From assembly GCA_046347945.1 (NCBI GenBank), contig JAXMFB010000007.1, positions 1 to 64,000 of the forward strand: a stretch of 64,000 bases of DNA, written 5' to 3'. The stretch comes from Zeimonas sp046347945 (GTDB taxonomy: Bacteria; Pseudomonadota; Gammaproteobacteria; Burkholderiales; Burkholderiaceae_E). The stretch's first letter is position 1. Each line of letters begins with the position of its first letter. The notes beneath the pieces are model-generated. The model saw only the letters and a program-made list of their open reading frames with translations, was not told the origin of the DNA and made no database searches. Shown here piece after piece: positions 62,748-64,000 of this stretch. Both the position numbers and the translations under genes were made by a program.

Positions 62748-64000
62748 TCACCCCGTCTCGCCGCCGCGAAACGACGCGATCCGCTGCTCGCGCTCGCGCT
62801 CGAGCAGCCCGCTGAGCACCGTTCCGGGCAGGCCGGCGCGCGCCAGCGCCAGCGCCGCCAGTTGCAGCGCGGACTCGAGCGCCTCGGGAATCACCGTATC
62901 GGCGCCCGCCTCGCGCAGCGACAGCGCATGCCGCTCGTCCCGGGCGCGCGCGAGGATCGGCAGGTTCGGCCATTCGCGGCGGATGCTCTGCACCGCGCGC
63001 AGCGCCGGGGCACTCTGGTCCATCGTCAGCACGACCGCGCTGGCCGCGTCGAGCCCGAGTCGGCGCAGCAGCTCGCTGCGGCTCGCGTCGCCGACGAACA
63101 CCGGACGGCCCTGCGCGTGAAAGCCCGAGACGAGCCGTGCATCGGGATCGATCGCCACGTAGCGGATGCCTTGCGAGTCGAACAGCTGGCCGAGCAGCTG
63201 CCCGACGCGGCCGTATCCGGCGATCACGACGTGGCCGCTCAGGTCGGGCATGATCGGCGCATCCGACTGCGGCGGCGCCGGCGCGGCAAGCTCGATGCGT
63301 GTGCCCAGCCGCCGGCCGAGCTCGGCCACCAGCGGCGCCGCGAACATCGACAGGCCGACCACGAGCAGCATGAACCGGCCGGTCTGCTCCGGCAGCAGGC
63401 CGAGCGACAGCGCCGCGCCGAACACGATGAAGGCGAATTCGCCGCCCTGCCCGAGCAGCAGCCCCCCCTCGACGGCCTTGCCGCGCGACAACCCGCCCAC
63501 GCGCATCACGGCCGCGACGATGATCGCCTTGAGCGCGAACAGGCCCGCGACCGAGCCGAGCAGCAGCGCCGGCGTGCGCACGATTTCCAGCGGATCGATC
63601 GACATGCCGACCGACATGAAGAACAGGCCCATCAGCAGTCCGCGGAACGGGTCGATGGTGATCTCGACCTCGTGCCGGAACTCGGTCTCCGCGAGCAGCA
63701 GTCCCGCCAGCAGCGCGCCGAGCGCCATCGACAGGCCGGCCAGCCAGGTGAGCGAGGCGATCCCGAGCGTGCTGAGCAGCGTCAGCGCCATGAAGGTGTC
63801 GGCCTGCCGGCTCGCCGCCATGTGCCGGAAGACAGGCCGGATGACGATGCGGCCCAGCAGGTAGATCAGCGCGATCGCGGACACGGCCTTGCCGAGCGCG
63901 ATCGCCATCGACGCGAGCACCGAAGTGTCTCCGGGCCGCCCGAGCAGCCCGACCAGGATGAGCACCGGCACCACGGCCAGGTCCTGGAGCAACAGGATCG
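62748..64000 (-). CDS. Kef-type monovalent cation:proton antiporter, C-terminal part
   Basis: The open frame runs through the right window edge; about 417 residues are visible. It begins inside the membrane domain (ILLLQDLAVVPVLILVGLL), continues through the CPA2 exchanger helices (GGLLLGQGGEFAFIVFGAAL) and ends with a TrkA-N regulatory domain (HVVIAGYGRVGQLLGQLF near 64000 minus 760 nt). Such KefB/KefC/YbaL-like proteins export K+ and are gated by nucleotides or glutathione adducts. The start lies outside the window. Confidence 0.9.
   Translation of the reverse strand, partial: ILLLQDLAVVPVLILVGLLGRPGDTSVLASMAIALGKAVSAIALIYLLGRIVIRPVFRHMAASRQADTFMALTLLSTLGIASLTWLAGLSMALGALLAGLLLAETEFRHEVEITIDPFRGLLMGLFFMSVGMSIDPLEIVRTPALLLGSVAGLFALKAIIVAAVMRVGGLSRGKAVEGGLLLGQGGEFAFIVFGAALSLGLLPEQTGRFMLLVVGLSMFAAPLVAELGRRLGTRIELAAPAPPQSDAPIMPDLSGHVVIAGYGRVGQLLGQLFDSQGIRYVAIDPDARLVSGFHAQGRPVFVGDASRSELLRRLGLDAASAVVLTMDQSAPALRAVQSIRREWPNLPILARARDERHALSLREAGADTVIPEALESALQLAALALARAGLPGTVLSGLLEREREQRIASFRGGETG

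Overview
The window (about 70% GC, densely packed, many 4-nt ATGA/GTGA overlaps) looks like the chromosome of a sulfur-oxidising betaproteobacterium, probably Burkholderiales-like. This rests on the A. vinosum-type order dsrBEFHCMKLJOPNR, on soeABC and sat-aprMBA beside it, and on heterotroph-type genes (pobA, DMT exporter, tripartite efflux) further right. No rRNA, tRNA, CRISPR array or insertion sequence was seen.

Region 1 (1-23.8 kb, almost all + strand) is a sulfur-oxidation island. The 3' end of dsrB is followed by dsrEFH (sulfur relay), dsrC (substrate carrier), dsrMKJOP (membrane complex), dsrL (NAD(P)H oxidoreductase), dsrN and cobA (siroheme supply) and dsrR. A divergent NarX/NarL-like two-component pair follows, with a soluble four-cysteine GAF kinase. 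Next come soeABC (cytoplasmic sulfite:quinone oxidoreductase) and sat-aprMBA (APS reductase and ATP sulfurylase), so both sulfite-oxidation routes lie side by side. From about 19.80 to 23.25 kb the sequence carries dozens of single-base, mostly homopolymer, indels that break aprM, aprB, aprA, an unknown short gene and a SlyD-like isomerase. Protein similarity is retained in alternating frames, which points to uncorrected sequencing error rather than gene decay.

Region 2 (23.8-33 kb) holds AMP nucleosidase and a YfcE-like phosphoesterase, then two convergent operons of poorly described redox and sulfur-carrier genes. The + operon encodes an HTH/[2Fe-2S]/FNR fusion, a CMD-Rieske fusion and two small unknowns. 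The - operon encodes a FadL-like porin, a cysteine-less DsrC paralogue, TusA, DsrE2, an S24-like protein without HTH and a 359-aa unknown. This is the best candidate here for an undescribed sulfur-trafficking module. Two TACC-N7-GGTA inverted repeats lie in its leader regions.

Region 3 (33-44 kb) holds acylphosphatase, a DMT exporter, a VIT1-type transporter, a GGDEF/EAL protein and a full SUF operon (Rrf2-sufB-C-D-S-U-T, - strand) with a clear promoter overlapped by operator-like repeats.

Region 4 (44-64 kb) holds an FmdE-like protein, two paralogous TetR regulators with the same AGTAA-N8-TTACT operator, an orphan GroEL, a thioredoxin-fold protein divergent from a Cys-rich MarR with palindromic operators, a PepSY/OmpR/kinase set, a MacAB-like efflux operon, a biotinyl-carboxyltransferase fusion with a phosphoribosyltransferase, a pentahaem cytochrome, PsiF, a histidine phosphatase, PobA and the C-terminal part of a Kef-type antiporter cut by the window end.
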